DNA of 64,000 bases from NCBI RefSeq assembly GCF_900302445.1, contig NZ_ONZF01000007.1, positions 62,001 through 126,000 of the forward strand, written 5' to 3'. The position numbers and the translations under genes were made by a program. This DNA is from Palleronia abyssalis (GTDB taxonomy: Bacteria > Pseudomonadota > Alphaproteobacteria > Rhodobacterales > Rhodobacteraceae). The notes under the pieces were generated by a model. It made no database searches. It was not told where the DNA came from and was given only the letters and a program-made list of their open reading frames with translations. The first letter of the stretch is position 1; every line of letters starts with the position of its first letter. Positions 63,838-64,000 of this stretch are shown here, piece after piece.

Positions 63838-64000
63838 ATGCCTCACGATCACCACCATCATCATGTCGATCCCGATGCCGGCGATGCCCGCGTCGCCTGG
63901 GCGGTCGGCGTCAATCTGGCACTGACCGTCGCGCAATTCGTGGGCGGCCTGCTGTCGGGATCGATCGCCCTGATCGCCGATGCGATCCACAACCTCAGCG
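63838..64000 (+). CDS. Cation diffusion facilitator transporter (3' end outside window)
   Basis: Only the first 54 codons are visible: a His-rich N-terminus (MPHDHHHHHVDPDAG) and the first membrane helices with LLSGSIALIADAIHNLS, the diagnostic CDF/ZnT motif containing the conserved metal-binding Asp/His. It exports zinc or other divalent metals. The rest of the gene lies past the window. Confidence 0.88.
   Translation, partial: MPHDHHHHHVDPDAGDARVAWAVGVNLALTVAQFVGGLLSGSIALIADAIHNLS

Overview
The window reads as a high-GC alphaproteobacterial chromosome, most likely Rhodobacteraceae (Roseobacter-like). This is an inference from gene content and order: rpsA-ihfB-lapA-trpF-(small membrane gene)-trpB as one run, a phasin, a CTC-type L25 next to pth, DUF6455, DUF1467 and DUF6505 proteins, a LOV-HWE photosensor kinase and formate-dehydrogenase maturation genes. 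Most genes look vertically inherited, with clear Shine-Dalgarno sequences and tight packing. There are no rRNA genes, CRISPR arrays, insertion sequences or prophage genes.

Layout. 1-7 kb: end of a gamma-glutamylcyclotransferase-like gene, gltX, a zincin, a BrnA-like antitoxin without a toxin, small envelope proteins, then an AT-rich insert (about 3.5-4.65 kb) with a frameshifted GHKL ATPase gene behind a DUF4160-DUF2442 pair, then lepA. 7-16 kb: a short-chain dehydrogenase, a phasin, ychF, a PagL-like deacylase, trpA, an AI-2E-type exporter, ndh and a ZIP transporter. 15.5-24.5 kb: an FMN 2-hydroxyacid dehydrogenase, an amylosucrase, rplY, a blue-light LOV histidine kinase with its response regulator, pth, DUF2332 and DUF2237. 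24.5-34 kb: the trpB-trpF-lapA-ihfB-rpsA run, hemP, dps, a PRC-barrel protein and a CHAP lipoprotein. 34-43.9 kb: dtd, tRNA-Gly(TCC), an ABC exporter, an acyl-CoA synthetase, a 0.7 kb empty stretch, rplA-rplK-nusG-secE, a cardiolipin-synthase-like enzyme and a nuclease-fold protein. 43.9-49 kb: a formate-dehydrogenase maturation island (TorD chaperone, DUF3306, polyferredoxin, DUF6494, Mrp, DUF6505) without the enzyme itself. 49-54.3 kb: an MFS transporter, a NUDIX gene with an in-frame stop, tRNA-Met, a MscS channel, a lytic transglycosylase and rimO. 54.3-64 kb: an M48 lipoprotein, nitroreductase, methylmalonyl-CoA epimerase, a response regulator, a compact type II restriction-modification pair (MT-A70 methylase plus BglII/BstYI-like endonuclease), divergent hemC and hemE, and a truncated CDF metal transporter.

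Functional groupings include translation (gltX, lepA, rplY, pth, rpsA, dtd, rplA, rplK, rimO), tryptophan synthesis split over two loci (trpA; trpF-trpB), haem and iron (hemC, hemE, hemP, dps), envelope maintenance, and light or stress sensing.

The less ordinary material is: two intergenic arrays of degenerate 11-bp units sharing identical units 46 kb apart; the frameshifted GHKL ATPase in its AT-rich island; the NUDIX / 13-G / MFS locus with three sequence irregularities within 700 bp; and the restriction-modification pair.
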